A stretch of 51,938 nucleotides of DNA from Rhizobium subbaraonis (GCF_900220975.1 NZ_OBQD01000026.1:7606-59543); one strand, 5' to 3'. Counted from the stretch's first letter, positions 33,413 to 42,844 are shown. The notes: generated from the sequence alone by a model not told the origin. Numbers and translations are program-made.

Positions 33413-34422
33413 TCTCCTCCTGAAGTGACTGCCGCCCGGTTTTTTCTCGTTTGCCGGGCGACGGCGATGAAATCGGCCAGCATTGCACTTCCGTGGCGCA
33501 ATGCGACCGCGACAACCAGCAACCCTCCCGAAAGTGCGCTGGAAATCTGGCTGGGGACGCCGGCCGCCTGCAGGCCTTGCTGCAGGTAGCCGATGACGAA
33601 GGTGGCGATCAGGGTGCCGAGGATGGACCCCTGACCGCCATAGATGGAGGCGCCGCCGAGCACGGCCGCGGTGACGGCCGGCAGCAGCGTCGCCGAGCCG
33701 AGGTCGACACGCGCGGAGCCGAAATAGGCTGACATGACGAGGCCGGCGATGGCAGCGGACACGCCCGTGATGACATAGGTGATCGTCTGCACGCGGCCGA
33801 CCGGGATGCCGGCGAAGCGCGCCGCGCTTTCCGACTGACCCGAAAGGAAGACGGCGCGGCCAAAGCGGGTGAAGTGCAAGAGGACGACCAACACGAAGGC
33901 GAGCGCGAGGAAGAGCGTCAGCGGGGCCGGCAGACCGAGGATCTCCGCATAGCCGAAGGCATTGAAGGCTTCCGGGAAGTTGCCGATGCCCTCATAGCCG
34001 CCGGCGCCGACGAGGCCCGAGGCCACCGTCGCCGTGCCCTGGAAGAGATAGAGGCTGCCGAGCGTGACGACGAGCGGCTGGATCTTCGACAGGTGGATGA
34101 CGGTGGCGTTGAGGAGGCCGCAGAGGGCGCCTGAGACGAGCGCGAGCGCGATCGAAAGCGGCAGCGGAACGCCGTAGAAGGTGGCTACGCCGAAGACGAT
34201 GGCGCCAAGGCCGATCACCGAGGCGAAGGAGACGTCTATGCCGCCCGCGATGATGACGAGGGTCAGCGGCAGGGCGACGATGCCGATCTGCACGAAGTCC
34301 GACGTGCCGTAGATGAGGTTTGCTACATTGAGGAAGCGCGGATTGACGAGGCCGAAGATGACTAGCTCGGCGACGAGCATGGCAAGGAGGGCGCTTTCCC
34401 AGCGGAAGATCAGCTTCTTCAT
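33409..34422 (-). CDS. lsrD: AI-2 ABC transporter permease LsrD
   Basis: A 337-residue polytopic permease of the sugar BPD-transport-2 family, with about 8-10 hydrophobic segments, the [19 protein letters not shown] conserved loop, and [16 protein letters not shown] near the C-terminus. It overlaps lsrC by 4 bp and lsrB by 4 bp. Pairs with LsrC to form the channel of the AI-2 importer. Assignment as LsrD rather than LsrC rests on gene order and its position next to lsrB. Confidence 0.92.
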   Translation of the reverse strand: MKKLIFRWESALLAMLVAELVIFGLVNPRFLNVANLIYGTSDFVQIGIVALPLTLVIIAGGIDVSFASVIGLGAIVFGVATFYGVPLPLSIALALVSGALCGLLNATVIHLSKIQPLVVTLGSLYLFQGTATVASGLVGAGGYEGIGNFPEAFNAFGYAEILGLPAPLTLFLALAFVLVVLLHFTRFGRAVFLSGQSESAARFAGIPVGRVQTITYVITGVSAAIAGLVMSAYFGSARVDLGSATLLPAVTAAVLGGASIYGGQGSILGTLIATFVIGYLQQGLQAAGVPSQISSALSGGLLVVAVALRHGSAMLADFIAVARQTRKNRAAVTSGGE

Positions 34423-35450
34423 CGGCCGGCCTCCACGATGCGTGCCTTTGTTGTGTCAGCGGGTTGGGCGGGGCCGCGCTCGTGCACGGCATAGCGACGG
34501 GCGCGGATTCGGCGGTCGATGATCTGGCGGATGCGCCCGTCGAGCAGCAGCACCGAGAGCAGGATGGCGCCGGCGATGAAGTCGTTCCAGTAGGCAGGAA
34601 TTTTGAGGAAGACGAGCGCGCTGTCGATCGAGGTGATGAAGATGACGGCGGCAAAGACGCCCGCGACCGAGCCGGTGCCGCCGAGGAGGCTCACCCCGCC
34701 GAGCACGTTGACGGCGATTGCCTTCAGCTCGATGCCGTTGCCGGCCTGGTTGGGGATGAAGCCTATCTGCGCGGCGAAGACGAGGCCGGCGAGCGCGGCG
34801 CATAGGCCCGTCGCGACGAAGGCGGCGAACTGCACGCGCCTGACCGGGACGCCGAGATGGTGCGCGGCAGCGCGGTTGTCGCCGACGGCGTAGAAATAGC
34901 GGCCGAAGCGTGTCTTGCGCAGGAAGAACCAGGCGAGGGCGACGAGTGCGAGCACGACGACGGTCAGCGCCGAGAAGCCGAGGCCGTGATTGCCCGCAAG
35001 GGCCTTCAGGTTCTGCGGCAGATCCTCGATCCAGCGCCCGCCGGTCAGCACGAGCATGATGCCGCGGTAGAGGCCGAGCGTGCCGAGCGTGGCGACGATG
35101 GAGGGAATGCCGAGATAGGCGACCATCAGCCCGTTGAAGGCGCCAGCGAGGGCGCCGGTCGCAAGGCAGAAGGCGATGGCAAGCGGCAGGCTGACGCCGG
35201 CGTTGAGCGAGAGGCCGAGCACGGCGGCGCTGAGGCCGAGCACCGAGCCGCTGGAGACGTCGATATTGCGCGTCAGGATGACGATCATCGTGCCGAGCGA
35301 GATGAGCATCAGCACGAGGCTGTTGGAGATGACGACGGAGGCGGTGGCGCCCGAGAGATAGCCGGGCGCGACAGCGCCGATAGCGGCATAGGCGACGAAG
35401 AGTACGGCGATGAGCGTTGCGACGCGGTTGCGCGCGAAAAGGTCAAGCAT
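34419..35450 (-). CDS. lsrC: AI-2 ABC transporter permease LsrC
   Basis: A 343-residue permease of the same family ([59 protein letters not shown]). The start ATG at 35450 lies within the 3' end of lsrA (ATGCTTGA, 8-bp overlap), the same overlap geometry as at 10181-10188. The C-terminal tail after IRQIIDRR is basic and cytoplasmic. Works with LsrA, LsrD and LsrB. Confidence 0.92.
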   Translation of the reverse strand: MLDLFARNRVATLIAVLFVAYAAIGAVAPGYLSGATASVVISNSLVLMLISLGTMIVILTRNIDVSSGSVLGLSAAVLGLSLNAGVSLPLAIAFCLATGALAGAFNGLMVAYLGIPSIVATLGTLGLYRGIMLVLTGGRWIEDLPQNLKALAGNHGLGFSALTVVVLALVALAWFFLRKTRFGRYFYAVGDNRAAAHHLGVPVRRVQFAAFVATGLCAALAGLVFAAQIGFIPNQAGNGIELKAIAVNVLGGVSLLGGTGSVAGVFAAVIFITSIDSALVFLKIPAYWNDFIAGAILLSVLLLDGRIRQIIDRRIRARRYAVHERGPAQPADTTKARIVEAGR

Positions 35451-36945
35451 GGCGGGCCTCCGAGGCGCCGAAGGCAAGGCGGGCGATGGCGTCGACCGAG
35501 ATGTCATCCGTGAGTTCCCCGCCGGATTGGCCGAAGGCCATGACCTCGACGCGGTCGGCGAGCTGTTCGATCTCATCGAAATCCGATGAGATGAGGACGA
35601 TGGCGACGCCCTCGGCGGCGAGCTTGCGGATGATGTCGTAAATGTCGTTGCGGGCCGCGACGTCGACGCCGCGTGTCGGCTCGTCGAGGATCAGCACCTT
35701 CGGCCGGGCAGAAAGGCACTTTGCCAGCAGCACCTTCTGCTGGTTGCCGCCCGAAAGGCCGTGCGCCTCCTGGCCAGGGCCGGTGCACTTGATGCCCATG
35801 CTGGCGCGAAAATCGTCGAAGGTCTTCCGCTCTGCGCCTGGGCGCAAGAAGAAGGGCAGGCGATGCACGAGATAGGACGAGACGTTCCAGAAGAGCGGGG
35901 CTTCGAGAAAAAGGCCGTGCTGCTGGCGGTCTTCCGGCAGGTAGACGAGGCCGCGATCGATGCAGACGCGCGGCGAGCGCTTCTTTAGTTCCTCGCCGTC
36001 GAAGACGACGCTGCCCGCGGACTGGGGGCGGAGACCAAAGAGCGTTTCGGCGAATTCGGTGCGTCCTGCGCCGACGACGCCGGCAAGGCCGAGGATTTCG
36101 CCGGCCCGGACGTCGAGGCTGATGTTGCGGAAGCCTTCGCCGCTAAGGCCGCGCACGCTGAGGCGCGGCCTGCCGATCTGCGAGACCTTCCGACCGGTGC
36201 GATCCTTGCCGGAGGCGGCCGTGATCTGCACGCGGCTCATCGCGTCGATGATCTCGGCGTCGCTGTAGCTGTCGAGCGGGCCGGAAAGCACGATGACGCC
36301 GTCGCGCAGCACGCTGATCGTGCCGCAGATCTCGCGGATCTCGCGCAGCTTGTGGGAGATGAAGAAGATGCCGACGCCCTGCGCCTGCAATTTGCGCACG
36401 CGCTGGAAGAGCGCGTTCGTCTCGAAGGGGGTGAGGGCGGAGGTGGGCTCGTCAAGGATCAGCACGCGCGCATCGCGCACGAGGCCACGCAGGATCTCGA
36501 CGATCTGTCGCTCGGCGATCTCGAGGGCGGCGGCCTGGGCGTCGAGGTCAAGCGAGACGGAAAGCTCCGTGACAAGCTGCTCGACGCGCGGGCGCAAGGC
36601 TCGCGGCGAGGCGGCAAGGCCAAGGCAGATGTTCTCGAGGACGCTCTGGTTGGGCAGGATGTGGGCTTCCTGCGGCACCAGATAGAGGCCGAGGTCCTGC
36701 GCATGGGCCGGCGAGGCATGGGTAAGCGCCCGGCCGTTGATTTCGATCGCGCCGGAATTGGCCGGGATGACGCCCGACATGATCTTCATGAGGCTCGACT
36801 TGCCGGCGCCGTTGCCGCCGAGAAGCGCGTGCACTTCTCCGGCCTGCAAGGTGATTGAGACGCCCTTCAGCACCGGAACGGCGCCGTAGGACTTCCAGAT
36901 GTCCGTCAGCTTCGCGACCCTCCCGGCCGCAGGGCTCCCAGTCAT
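35443..36945 (-). CDS. lsrA: AI-2 ABC transporter ATP-binding protein LsrA
   Basis: A tandem-ATPase sugar-type ABC protein of 500 residues. First half: Walker A LLGGNGAGKSSLMKI, Walker B VLILDEPTSALT, and VEILRGLVRDAR, with an atypical signature (EIAERQ) as in LsrA. Second half: degenerate Walker A (GVVGAGRTE), canonical LSGGNQQKV signature and LILDEPTRGVDV. LYLVPQEAHILPNQSVLENI is close to enterobacterial LsrA. Start choice: ATG 36945 has a modest AGG upstream; ATG 36960 adds five residues but lacks a ribosome site. First gene of the lsrACDB-aldolase transcript, diverging from lsrR. Confidence 0.93.
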   Translation of the reverse strand: MTGSPAAGRVAKLTDIWKSYGAVPVLKGVSITLQAGEVHALLGGNGAGKSSLMKIMSGVIPANSGAIEINGRALTHASPAHAQDLGLYLVPQEAHILPNQSVLENICLGLAASPRALRPRVEQLVTELSVSLDLDAQAAALEIAERQIVEILRGLVRDARVLILDEPTSALTPFETNALFQRVRKLQAQGVGIFFISHKLREIREICGTISVLRDGVIVLSGPLDSYSDAEIIDAMSRVQITAASGKDRTGRKVSQIGRPRLSVRGLSGEGFRNISLDVRAGEILGLAGVVGAGRTEFAETLFGLRPQSAGSVVFDGEELKKRSPRVCIDRGLVYLPEDRQQHGLFLEAPLFWNVSSYLVHRLPFFLRPGAERKTFDDFRASMGIKCTGPGQEAHGLSGGNQQKVLLAKCLSARPKVLILDEPTRGVDVAARNDIYDIIRKLAAEGVAIVLISSDFDEIEQLADRVEVMAFGQSGGELTDDISVDAIARLAFGASEARHA

Positions 36946-36960
36946 TCCGCACCTGTTCAT

Positions 36961-37184
36961 ATGTAATACAGAGCAATCATGTGATCATAGTGATCAGCCT
37001 TCGTCAATATGCGCAGTTCGACGATTTCCGTCAGGTGCGTCAGATACTGCGCTGCAAAATAGGATTTGTAACCGGAAATCAACGTATTGCAGCCGCAAAG
37101 AATTTTTGCCGCATGGATGCGTTGACGTATCAAAAGTTTTCTTGGTATTCAAATGATCACAAATCGACCGAGAGGGCCGCTATC
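36961..37184. promoter_or_regulatory. lsrA-lsrR divergent control region
   Basis: A 224-bp AT-richer region between divergent lsrA and lsrR. TGATCA occurs at 36982-36987, 36991-36996 (9 bp apart) and 37154-37159, i.e. two copies near lsrA and one near lsrR. By analogy with enterobacterial lsr control, LsrR should bind here and be released by phospho-AI-2; TGATCA boxes are candidate recognition elements. Which parts are promoters cannot be fixed by eye. Confidence 0.55.
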
Positions 37185-38132
37185 ATGTCGTCGGACAACG
37201 GGGAGTGGAGCTATGCCGATACGGATGAGGAAATCCTCACCCGTATCGCTTGGTATTACTACAATGATGGGCTGACGCAGAACGAGATCGGCGAAAAGCT
37301 CAACATGTCGCGCATCAAGGTCTCGCGCCTGCTCGAAAGCGGCCGGCGCTCGGGCATCATCCAGGTGCGCATCAACTCGCGCTATCAGGGCTGCCTTGCG
37401 CTGGAGCGGCAGGTCAAGGAGCGCTACGGGCTGCTCGAGGCCTATGTGGTGCCGCAGCTTCCCGGTCAGGATCCAAGCGACCGGCTGGGGCAGGCGGCCG
37501 CGCAGTTCCTCATGCAGCGGCTGCAGATGGATGATCTGCTTGCGGTTGGCTGGGGTGCCACCGTCTCGAACACCATCCAGCGGCTCGGCCATCTCGCCAA
37601 CGAGCGTAACATTGGCCTCGTCAGTCTGACGGGGGGCGTCGGCACCTATGTCGATGGGATGCGCACGGCCAACTGGGGCAGTGGGGTGCATCTGGTGCCC
37701 GCGCCGCTCGTCGTGCGCGACCCGGATGTGGCGCGCAATCTGTCCTCGGAGCCGGCCGTCGCGAACCTGCTCGACATGGCGCTCAACGCGACCTACCAAC
37801 TCGTCGGCATCGGCGAGCTTTCCGCTGTTTCCACCGTCGTGCGCTCTGGCTATGTCAGCCCCGACGAGGTGGAGCCGCTGCGCCGAAAAGGCGCGGTCGG
37901 CGATATCCTCTGCCAGTTCTACAACGAGCGCGGTGAACCCCTCGACCTGCCGCTGCATGACAGGGTGATCGGCGTGAAGCTCGCGGCGCTGTCGCGCGCG
38001 GAAAAAGTCGTGGCGGCGGCGGGTGGCATCCAGAAGGTGCAGGCCATCCACGCGGCGCTGCGCGGAAAATTCGTCGGCATCCTCATAACCGACGAGACGA
38101 CGGCCGCCGGCCTCATCGAGATCAAGGACTGA
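37185..38132 (+). CDS. lsrR: Transcriptional regulator LsrR (SorC/DeoR family)
   Basis: A 315-residue SorC-type regulator: N-terminal helix-turn-helix (RIAWYYYNDGLTQNEIGEKL, NMSRIKVSRLLESG) and a sugar-phosphate isomerase-like effector domain (LLAVGWGATVSNTIQRL, VSLTGGVGTYVDGM, VPAPLVVRDPDVARNL, VVRSGYVS, RKGAVGDILCQFY). The pattern follows E. coli LsrR closely, including IARxxYYxDGLTQxEI and RKGAVGDIL. Expected to repress the divergent lsr transcripts until bound by phosphorylated AI-2. The ATG at 37185 is preceded by GAGAGGG; the frame upstream of it is intergenic. Confidence 0.93.
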   Translation: MSSDNGEWSYADTDEEILTRIAWYYYNDGLTQNEIGEKLNMSRIKVSRLLESGRRSGIIQVRINSRYQGCLALERQVKERYGLLEAYVVPQLPGQDPSDRLGQAAAQFLMQRLQMDDLLAVGWGATVSNTIQRLGHLANERNIGLVSLTGGVGTYVDGMRTANWGSGVHLVPAPLVVRDPDVARNLSSEPAVANLLDMALNATYQLVGIGELSAVSTVVRSGYVSPDEVEPLRRKGAVGDILCQFYNERGEPLDLPLHDRVIGVKLAALSRAEKVVAAAGGIQKVQAIHAALRGKFVGILITDETTAAGLIEIKD

Positions 38133-38135
38133 CCC

Positions 38136-39698
38136 ATGACGACTTCCTACCTGCTGGCTGTCGATGCCGGCACCGGCAGCGGCCGCGCCGTCGTCTTCGA
38201 CGAGAACGGCAACCAGATCGCCAGCGCCCAGCATGAATGGTGGCACAAGGCCGATCCACGCTTTCCTGGCTCCATGGATTTCGATGTGGAAGGCAATTGG
38301 TCGCTGCTATCGCGCGCCATTCGCAAGGCGATAGCCGAAGCCGGTATCCATGCCTCCGATATCCGCGCCGTGAGCGCCACCAGCATGCGCGAGGCTATCG
38401 TCGCCTATGACCGCGGTGGTCGAGAAATCTGGGCCTGCGCCAACGTCGATAGCCGCGCCGTCAGCGAGGTACGCGACCTCAAACGCGAATTCCCGGGCCT
38501 TGAACGCGACCTTTATGCCGAGAGCGGCCAGACCTTCGCGCTCGGTGCCTTGCCGCGCCTTCTCTGGCTGAAGCGCAACCTGCCGGACATTTATGCTCGC
38601 ATCGACAGGATCAGCATGCTCTCCGACTGGGTTCTGGCGCGCCTTTCCGGGGTTATAGCCAGCGACCCCTCCAACGCCGGCACGACCGGTCTCTACAGCC
38701 TCGCAGAACGCGACTGGTTGCCGGCGGCGATGGCCAAGGCCGGCATGCGCGACGACATCTTCCCCGAATGCGTCGAGCCGGGTACCGTCATCGGGCGTGT
38801 CACCGAAAAGTCGGCGGACGAGACTGGCCTTGCCGCCGGTACGCCCGTCGTCATGGGTGGCGGCGACTGCCAGATCGGCGCGGCGGCGATTGGCGTCGTG
38901 AACGAGGGCGACTGCGCCGTGCTCGGCGGTACATTCTGGCAACAGGTGGTCAATGTTGGACCCATCGTCTCCGACCCTTCGATGGACCTGCGCATCAACC
39001 CGCACGTCGTGACCGGCCTCAACCAGGCCGAGGCGATCAGCTTCTTCGTGGGTATCGTCATGCGCTGGTTCCGCGACAGCTTTGGCGCGGAGGAAGTGGC
39101 GGCGGCCGGGCCGGGCGGCGATGCCTATCGGCTGCTGGAGGAGAAGGCGGCGGGCGTACCTGTCGGCGCCTACGGTATCATTCCTGTCTTCTCCGACGTC
39201 ATGCACTACGGCAACTGGTATCACGCCGCCCCATCGCTACTGAACCTTTCCATCGACCCGGAGAAATCCGGCAAGGCCGCGATCTTCCGGGCGCTGCAGG
39301 AGAACGCGGCCATTGTCGCGGCCCGTAACCTGTCGGCCATCTTCAAGCTGTCGGGCAAGATGCCGGACAAGATCGTCTTTGCCGCCGGCGCGTCGAAGTC
39401 TGCCCATTGGTCGCAGATCCTTTCCGACGCCACAGGTCTTCCGGTCGTCACGCCGGTCGTCAAGGAAGCAACCGCGCTCGGCTGCGCGGCCTCAGCCGCC
39501 ATCGGCATCGGCCTTCGCCGCGATTTCGTCGAGGCCGCCGAGGGCTGGGTGCGCTGGGACCAGCGTTTCGAGCCGAATTTCGAGCACAAGGCCATCTACG
39601 ACGAGGCCGGCGAGCGCTGGGCGCGCGCCTACACGCTTCAGCGCCAGCTCGTGGACGAGGGTGTCACCACAGCGATGTGGAAAGCGCCGGGCCTCTAA
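38136..39698 (+). CDS. lsrK: Autoinducer-2 kinase LsrK
   Basis: A 520-residue FGGY-family kinase that matches LsrK along its length: ALDAGTGS-type start (AVDAGTGSGRAVVFDENGN), PGSMDFDVEGNW, SATSMREAIVAYD, IWACANVDSRA, SDPSNAGTTGLYSL, VLGGTFWQQVVNVG, FFVGIVMRWFRDSF, NWYHAAPSLLNLSIDP, KEATALGCAASAAIG and the ending TTAMWKAPGL. It phosphorylates incoming AI-2 (DPD) in the cytoplasm, trapping it and making the LsrR inducer. It starts 3 bp after lsrR with AAGGA upstream, so lsrR-lsrK-lsrG is one operon. Confidence 0.96.
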   Translation: MTTSYLLAVDAGTGSGRAVVFDENGNQIASAQHEWWHKADPRFPGSMDFDVEGNWSLLSRAIRKAIAEAGIHASDIRAVSATSMREAIVAYDRGGREIWACANVDSRAVSEVRDLKREFPGLERDLYAESGQTFALGALPRLLWLKRNLPDIYARIDRISMLSDWVLARLSGVIASDPSNAGTTGLYSLAERDWLPAAMAKAGMRDDIFPECVEPGTVIGRVTEKSADETGLAAGTPVVMGGGDCQIGAAAIGVVNEGDCAVLGGTFWQQVVNVGPIVSDPSMDLRINPHVVTGLNQAEAISFFVGIVMRWFRDSFGAEEVAAAGPGGDAYRLLEEKAAGVPVGAYGIIPVFSDVMHYGNWYHAAPSLLNLSIDPEKSGKAAIFRALQENAAIVAARNLSAIFKLSGKMPDKIVFAAGASKSAHWSQILSDATGLPVVTPVVKEATALGCAASAAIGIGLRRDFVEAAEGWVRWDQRFEPNFEHKAIYDEAGERWARAYTLQRQLVDEGVTTAMWKAPGL

Positions 39699-39735
39699 CC
39701 TCTCATTCGAGATTTAACACAGCAAGGATCAAGAC

Positions 39736-40041
39736 ATGCTCATCCAGATGGTCAGCATCAACGTCAAGCCGGGCCATGCCGCCGAGTTTCTGGAGGCCTT
39801 CCGCATCAACTACGAGGGTACGCGCCAGGAGCCGGGCAACCTGCGCTTCGACGTGCTGCGAAACCCGGAGGATGACCACAGCTTTGTCATCTATGAGGTC
39901 TTCAAGTCGCCCGAAGCGCTCGACGAGCACCGCAAGACCCCGCACTATCAGGAATGCGTACGTCGGATCGACCCGATCCTCGCCGGCCCGCGCACCAAGA
40001 CCTTCTATGATGTCGAGATGGCAGATTTTCTAAGCGCCTGA
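39736..40041 (+). CDS. lsrG: Phospho-AI-2 isomerase LsrG
   Basis: A 101-residue ABM-fold protein (VSINVKPGHAAEFLEAFRIN, QEPGNLRFDVLRNPED, FVIYEVFKSPEALDEHRKTP, HYQECVRRIDPILAGPRTK) that aligns with E. coli LsrG from end to end. LsrG isomerises phospho-DPD to 3-hydroxy-2,4-pentadione-5-phosphate, lowering the inducer. AAGGA lies upstream of the ATG, 37 bp after lsrK. The 153-bp gap after it contains no gene; a weak inverted repeat near 40060-40085 could be a terminator. Confidence 0.94.
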   Translation: MLIQMVSINVKPGHAAEFLEAFRINYEGTRQEPGNLRFDVLRNPEDDHSFVIYEVFKSPEALDEHRKTPHYQECVRRIDPILAGPRTKTFYDVEMADFLSA

Positions 40042-40194
40042 ATCCTTTTGTAGGCTCGGACACCACAGCGAGCGAGCGGTGGATCCGGAATGGTCGAGGC
40101 TGTTTGATCCTGACTTGGCTCCGATATAGCTGCCGCGGGGCGGTGGCGATGTGCTGACAGTCGGGACGACAACGTCGATGTGGAGACCTCGCGC

Positions 40195-41436
40195 TCAACG
40201 TGGCGCGACGCTCAGTCGTTCGAGGAATTCAATTGCAGCCTCGACACCGCGTTCCCTCGCTAGGGCCGTACTCAGTTCCGCCGCGCGTGCTCGCATCTGG
40301 GGCGCGTCCATCGCTGCCAGCGCTTTTGCCAGCCCGGCAGCGCTGAGCGTCTTCCGGGCGAGCGGGGCGGGACCAGCGCCAAGCGCTGCCACCCGCCTGC
40401 CCCAGAACGGCTGGTCGCCGAAGAAAGGGATGATCTGCGTAGGCAGCCCCGCACGTAGGCTCGCCGCGGTCGTTCCTGCTCCGCCGTGGTGGATGGCCGA
40501 ACTGGCCCGTGGCAGCAGCCGATCGTGTGGCGCGCTGCTCAGGAAGAACGCACGTGAGCTCGCATGCACTTCACCGATCGCACCGCCCCCACCGGTCAGC
40601 AGGCCGCGCTTGCCAGTCATTTCGAGCGCCTCCAGGATCATGTCCGTCATCGCCGAAGGGGCGATCCCAGGCATGCTCCCGAAACCGAAATAGACGGGTG
40701 GGGAGCCAGCTCTCAGGAAAGATTCCAGCGCCTCGTCAGGTTGCCAATCGGGGCTGTTAAGGAACCAATATCCGGTTACCAGCACGTCCGGGCCCCAATC
40801 GCTCGGTGTTGGGAGAACTGCGGGGCTATAGGCGTAGAGTGTGCCTGCCGCCGGCTTGCGAACAGACTTTCGAGATAGGCGGAGAGTATTTGCGCGCCAC
40901 TCTTTCAGTTCCTTGGCGAACAGCAGTCGCGCGCCTTTGATGGCAAGGGCGTGACTCATCCTGTTGAATGGTCCGAGCGACACGAACGGAAGCATTGGGC
41001 TCGGGAACTCTTGTGTCGGCGTGAAACCCGGAACGGGGGAAGCCAGGACATGCGGCACGCCGAGCGCCGCAGCCATGTCCGGCGAGCCGAACGATTTCGG
41101 ATGGTAGACCAGCACGTCGGGCTGGAAGCTGCTGACGGCCCGCCACTCCTCGTCGAGAAGCCTCATCATGAGCGGGCGCACATGCTTGAGGAGCTTGAAG
41201 CCGGCGCTGAATCCTTCACCACCGGCAATGGCGGCCCTTGCCTCCCGCGTATCCAGGAGCGCGAGGAACTCGCCGGGAAGGTCCGCGAACGGAACACCAT
41301 TCTCGGCGGCCATGTCGGTGAATTGGACGGGAGCGGCCAACTGGACCTGATGTCCACGCGCCATCAGGCCCATAGCCAACGCAATGTAAGGCTGGACGTC
41401 ACCGCGTGTGCCGAGGGTTTCAATTGCGACGCGCAT
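40195..41436 (-). CDS. UGT-like (GT1) glycosyltransferase
   Basis: A 413-residue GT-B-fold glycosyltransferase similar to macrolide/sterol glucosyltransferases: N-terminal IETLGTRGDVQPYIALAMGL, central VYFGFGSMPG, and a C-terminal nucleotide-sugar signature IHHGGAGTTAASLRAGLP ... QIIPFFGDQPFWGRRV. No signal peptide. Such enzymes glycosylate small hydrophobic acceptors, including antibiotics or sterol-like lipids; the acceptor here is unknown. Start at 41436 (AAGG upstream) is preferred over ATG 41454, which has no ribosome site. Divergent from the GNAT gene across 208 bp. Confidence 0.88.
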   Translation of the reverse strand: MRVAIETLGTRGDVQPYIALAMGLMARGHQVQLAAPVQFTDMAAENGVPFADLPGEFLALLDTREARAAIAGGEGFSAGFKLLKHVRPLMMRLLDEEWRAVSSFQPDVLVYHPKSFGSPDMAAALGVPHVLASPVPGFTPTQEFPSPMLPFVSLGPFNRMSHALAIKGARLLFAKELKEWRANTLRLSRKSVRKPAAGTLYAYSPAVLPTPSDWGPDVLVTGYWFLNSPDWQPDEALESFLRAGSPPVYFGFGSMPGIAPSAMTDMILEALEMTGKRGLLTGGGGAIGEVHASSRAFFLSSAPHDRLLPRASSAIHHGGAGTTAASLRAGLPTQIIPFFGDQPFWGRRVAALGAGPAPLARKTLSAAGLAKALAAMDAPQMRARAAELSTALARERGVEAAIEFLERLSVAPR

Positions 41437-41644
41437 CGAGCCTTTGTACACCATGCCGTGGCGAATGTACGCTCGTTGCGACGCTGACCCTATGCCGGCC
41501 GGTCCGGGGTCGATCCAAAGCGGCCGTCGGGCTAAGGCAAAGCGCACAATTCTGGATCTACCCTGCGCGGAGTTCGAGCCGTGGCAATGCAAAAATCGCT
41601 CAGCATCAGTCCTGCTGCCGGGCGAGAAGAAAAGGAGAAGTCGA

Positions 41645-42070
41645 ATGAACCAGCCTTCCTATTCCGTCGTGGCGCGAACCCCTTCTGTTGAAGAGTATCT
41701 GCATCTTCGTGCAGTGGCAGGGCTAAGCCCTTTCTCGGAAGCCGCCGCTGGCAAGGGGCTGCAGGGGACAATCTTTTCCGTAGTGGTTCTTCACGAGGGA
41801 TCTGCAGTCGGCATGGGACGACTGGTCGGAGATGGCGGCTGCTTCTTTCAGGTTGTGGACATCGCTGTCCATCCCGATCACCAGGGACGTGGACTGGGAA
41901 AGGCGATCATGTCGGCCATCATGGGGTACGTGAATGAGAACTTAAATCCCTCCGCTTATGTCAGCCTCATCGCAGACGTGCCGGCAAACACGCTCTACGA
42001 GAAGTTCGGCTTTAAGGAGACCGCGCCAAGGTCTTTGGGGATGGCATATCGGGTGAACGCGGTGGCATGA
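41645..42070 (+). CDS. GNAT-family N-acetyltransferase
   Basis: A 141-residue single-domain GNAT enzyme: VVDIAVHPDHQGRGLGKAIM carries the acetyl-CoA-binding Q/RxxGxG/A motif, and NTLYEKFGFKETAPRS is the usual C-terminal strand-helix. AGGAG precedes the ATG. It lies between a glycosyltransferase and a TetR-regulated oxidoreductase set; the acceptor is unknown. A short AGTCAA/TTGACT hairpin (42125-42139) lies between it and the convergent tetR gene. Confidence 0.88.
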   Translation: MNQPSYSVVARTPSVEEYLHLRAVAGLSPFSEAAAGKGLQGTIFSVVVLHEGSAVGMGRLVGDGGCFFQVVDIAVHPDHQGRGLGKAIMSAIMGYVNENLNPSAYVSLIADVPANTLYEKFGFKETAPRSLGMAYRVNAVA

Positions 42071-42185
42071 CCGCTTTCGACGAATTGACGGGTCGTCGGT
42101 CCAGACCCCTTCAAAGCTCTAGTGAGTCAATCGTTGACTGGGCGGAGCCAGGTGCTCGTGATACGCAAGCTCTGTTCCTCGCGAC

Positions 42186-42764
42186 CTAGCTGACACGGGT
42201 ATCGATCCATGCGCGTGTCTGCTCCAGGATCTCGTCGGAAAGCGCTGGATCATCGATTGCCCGTGCGAGGATGACTGCGCCCACCATTGCTGCCCAGCTT
42301 CCGATCGCTGCACGGCGCTTGTCGGCTAGTCCCTGCTCCGGGAGTGCCTTCTCGATTCGGGCGATCTGCGCGCGGAGACCTTCTGCCATGGCTGATTGCG
42401 CTGCAGGCGTCTGGTGACGGATTGCCGCCGCGAGACCGGCGGTTGGGCAACCACCGGCCGGGTTGTCGCGATGGCGCGGTGCCAGATAGGAGCGGACGAA
42501 GTCGCTGAAATTGCCTTCTCCGACACTATCCGCAGCAAGAGCGTGAGCAAGCGTCTGCGCCACCAGATCGTCCTTGGAGCTGAAATGGCCGTAGAAGCCG
42601 CCATGGGTCAGGCCGGCTGCCTTCATGACTTCCGCGACGCTCACGGCATCGAACCCCTTGTCCTTAAACAACCGTGTGGCGACCTCCAGGATCCGGCGTC
42701 GGTTCTCCGCCATCTGTTCTCGGCTGACCTTCATATCAAATTTCCCCACGGCGGTCGTTGACAT
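42186..42764 (-). CDS. TetR-family regulator of the SDR/OYE cluster
   Basis: A 192-residue regulator with N-terminal HTH (RRRILEVATRLFKDKGFDAV, VAEVMKAAGLTHGGFYGHFS) typical of TetR proteins, and a C-terminal ligand domain (NPAGGCPTAGLAAAIRHQTP). The FYGHF form and conserved Cys in GGCP recall NemR/redox- or electrophile-sensing TetR proteins located beside Old Yellow Enzymes. Two starts are possible (42764, or 42734 with slightly better GGGGA). It is divergent from the SDR gene, with candidate operators in between. Confidence 0.9.
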   Translation of the reverse strand: MSTTAVGKFDMKVSREQMAENRRRILEVATRLFKDKGFDAVSVAEVMKAAGLTHGGFYGHFSSKDDLVAQTLAHALAADSVGEGNFSDFVRSYLAPRHRDNPAGGCPTAGLAAAIRHQTPAAQSAMAEGLRAQIARIEKALPEQGLADKRRAAIGSWAAMVGAVILARAIDDPALSDEILEQTRAWIDTRVS

Positions 42765-42768
42765 TTAC

Positions 42769-42812
42769 ATGATGGTCATCATATTTGATTCCAATCATGA
42801 TAATGATCATGA
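42769..42812. promoter_or_regulatory. Candidate TetR operators upstream of SDR
   Basis: ATGATGGTCATCAT (42769-42782) has perfect 5-6-bp arms. It is followed 16 bp later by TTGATTCCAATCAT (42785-42798), the same ATGAT-N4-ATCAT form with one arm mismatch. A palindromic ATGATCAT lies at 42803-42810. These sit between the divergent tetR and SDR starts, where autoregulation and repression of the SDR-OYE transcript would occur. A third copy, ATGATACCAATCAT, lies at 44894-44907. Confidence 0.7.
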
Positions 42813-42844
42813 ATATAGGTCCGATCACAGAAAAGAGCAATCCT

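Noticed and set aside
31056-40041. Rhamnose (rhaSTPQ-type) or ribose uptake locus as the identity of this region
   Set aside because: The binding protein, kinase, regulator and the LsrG-type enzyme all match Lsr proteins along their full length; only the aldolase is RhaD-like.
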